Source: Pelagophyceae sp. CCMP2097 (taxonomy: Eukaryota; Sar; Pelagophyceae). Taken from it: a stretch of DNA of 15,936 nucleotides. The stretch lies in assembly GCA_026770575.1 (NCBI GenBank), contig MU657355.1, positions 58,985 to 74,920 on the forward strand, in the 5' to 3' direction. Under the pieces are notes generated by a model that saw only the letters and a program-made list of their open reading frames with translations, made no database searches and was not told the DNA's origin. The translations under genes were made by a program, and so were the position numbers. Of this stretch, positions 15,134 through 15,936 are shown piece by piece (position 1 is the first letter of the stretch; every line of letters begins with the position of its first letter).

Positions 15134-15383
15134 TGGCTTATTTTGCCCACCTCTACTCGTGCTTCGCGAGTTCCGGCGATTACCATTGGACTCGAAACGG
15201 CCACAGCGACGGCCGCTGAGGCCTCGCGCGCATTGTGTGCGCAGCGCACCGCGCGCGCAGCGCGCTCGGAGAGGGAGGTGGGTTGTTGTCCTCTAAATAC
15301 GCGCTTTATATACCAAAGGAAAACACATCTTTCAAGCTGTGACAGCTCACAGTGCACCAAATATTGTGAGCGGTTGATCATAG

Positions 15384-15435
15384 ATGCAGTCAAGTAATTG
15401 ATCTAGACTCGCCCGCCGGAACGCGGGTTCGAATC
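15384..15435 (+). other. tRNA-like internal Pol III promoter (possible SINE head)
   Basis: A B-box-like GGTTCGAATC (15426-15435) lies about 40 bp after an A-box-like ATGCAGTCAAG, the spacing seen in tRNA genes. The T-stem does not pair and no anticodon arm can be drawn, so it is not a functional tRNA. A tRNA-derived short element or chance are both possible. Confidence 0.25.
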
Positions 15436-15588
15436 TGGATGAAAGATGCACACTAGAGACCCGAATAACATAATTGGGTCGGACGCGACTCATTTATGTT
15501 TAATGGTGTTAGTGTGGGTCTGAATTCGAGTCTACCTTTTTGCCAAGATTTGTAATTATTTTCTTTTTATGGGTTATGGTCGTCATTT

Positions 15589-15690
15589 GAATCGATTCTG
15601 TATCGATTCTGAATCGATTCAAGATCAAATGCGAATCGTTTCTACATCTAACCTAATCCCCGGAGTATCAATTTAGAATCGATACAGGAT
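15589..15690. repeat. ATCGATTC repeat cluster
   Basis: Three copies of ATCGATTC in about 33 bp at 15589-15625, a related GCGAATCG at 15630-15637, and an inverted GAATCGAT at 15676-15683, just before the TIR at 15692. Confidence 0.7.
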
Positions 15691-15691
15691 A

Positions 15692-15936
15692 CAGGGTGAA
15701 TGTGAGAGTAAGATAATGGCCAAAGGCAACCCGTTGCCTTTTGGTTCTTAAAACTTAAGCGAATCGACAGTGCCTGTCGCCTTTGCCTTCTTAAAATATA
15801 AGATAATCGGCCTTGGGGACTGTCTTCAGCCGTCCTTGGGCGGCAAATATGGCAATGCAGTTGCCCGTCTTGTCCGAGTGGTGCACCTTGGGGCCATCCC
15901 GAGCTGTTGCGTCGCGGCGAGTGTCGCCTCGAGGTC
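15692..15936. mobile_element. Partial inverted copy of the hAT-like element, runs off right edge
   Basis: It starts with the same 28-bp TIR (15692-15719). The complement matches the right end of 6487-8548, with the same subterminal hairpins, then coding-like sequence equivalent to 7861-7975. It lacks the 434-bp insertion present at 7976-8409, so it shows the ancestral, unoccupied site. Differences in the ~100 bp of shared interior are few (three in the compared codons), so the copies are fairly close relatives. Confidence 0.9.

Larger units (their letters stand above)
14479..15691. other. 1.2 kb without a supported gene
   Basis: The stretch holds several hairpins (14612-14692, 14769-14787, 14889-14915), a T10/G14 homopolymer junction, a weak tRNA-like promoter and an ATCGATTC repeat cluster. 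Open frames are short and overlap on both strands; none has a domain. Confidence 0.5.

Noticed and set aside
1..15936. CRISPR array, rRNA or bacterial operon
   Set aside because: No regularly spaced direct repeats with unique spacers and no rRNA-like sequence; the short introns and transposon types point to a eukaryote.

Overview
This window looks like repeat-rich nuclear DNA of a GC-rich unicellular eukaryote. A pelagophyte or other stramenopile-type alga is my best guess, from the style of the prolyl-hydroxylase-like gene and its short introns with GTGCGT donors; I cannot prove the taxon from sequence alone. There is no operon structure, no Shine-Dalgarno pattern, no rRNA and no CRISPR.

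Left third (1-4770). A broken Pif1-like helicase lies on the minus strand. It carries Walker A, a damaged Walker B and motif III, and it runs off the left edge. A ~1.1 kb nest of elements interrupts it, flanked by a 7-bp direct repeat; conceptual removal of the insert plus one repeat copy rejoins the frame. A TA-flanked MITE also sits at its 5' side. Head to head with it on the plus strand is a frameshifted gene of unknown function (3336-4640). Its 3' end recurs at 6307-6473 and, inverted, at 9584-9656. The pair may be the remains of one mobile element.

Middle (4770-10450). This is mostly transposon-derived DNA: two TA-flanked MITEs (4788-5358, 5385-5785); a small acidic/basic ORF ending at 6203; and a ~2.06 kb element with 28-bp TIRs beginning CAGGGTG (6487-8548). 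Nested in the last is a 434-bp element with 9-bp TIRs and a perfect 8-bp target duplication. A partial copy of the 2-kb element at the right edge (15692-15936) preserves the unoccupied insertion site. A second, inverted copy of the TA element from the left nest lies at 9721-10451.

Right third (10451-15936). The one gene that looks intact, at 10510-12398 (plus), is an eight-exon, ~475-residue protein with a signal peptide, an unrecognised N-terminal region and a C-terminal Fe(II)/2-oxoglutarate dioxygenase domain of prolyl 4-hydroxylase type. Downstream are an orphan exon-like fragment, then the 3' end of a leucine-rich-repeat gene (minus) whose 5' side is cut by a 900-bp TIR element (13579-14478). 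The rest is repeat- and hairpin-rich sequence with a weak tRNA-like Pol III promoter. The dominant theme is layered transposon insertion with several dated events, rather than a gene pathway.
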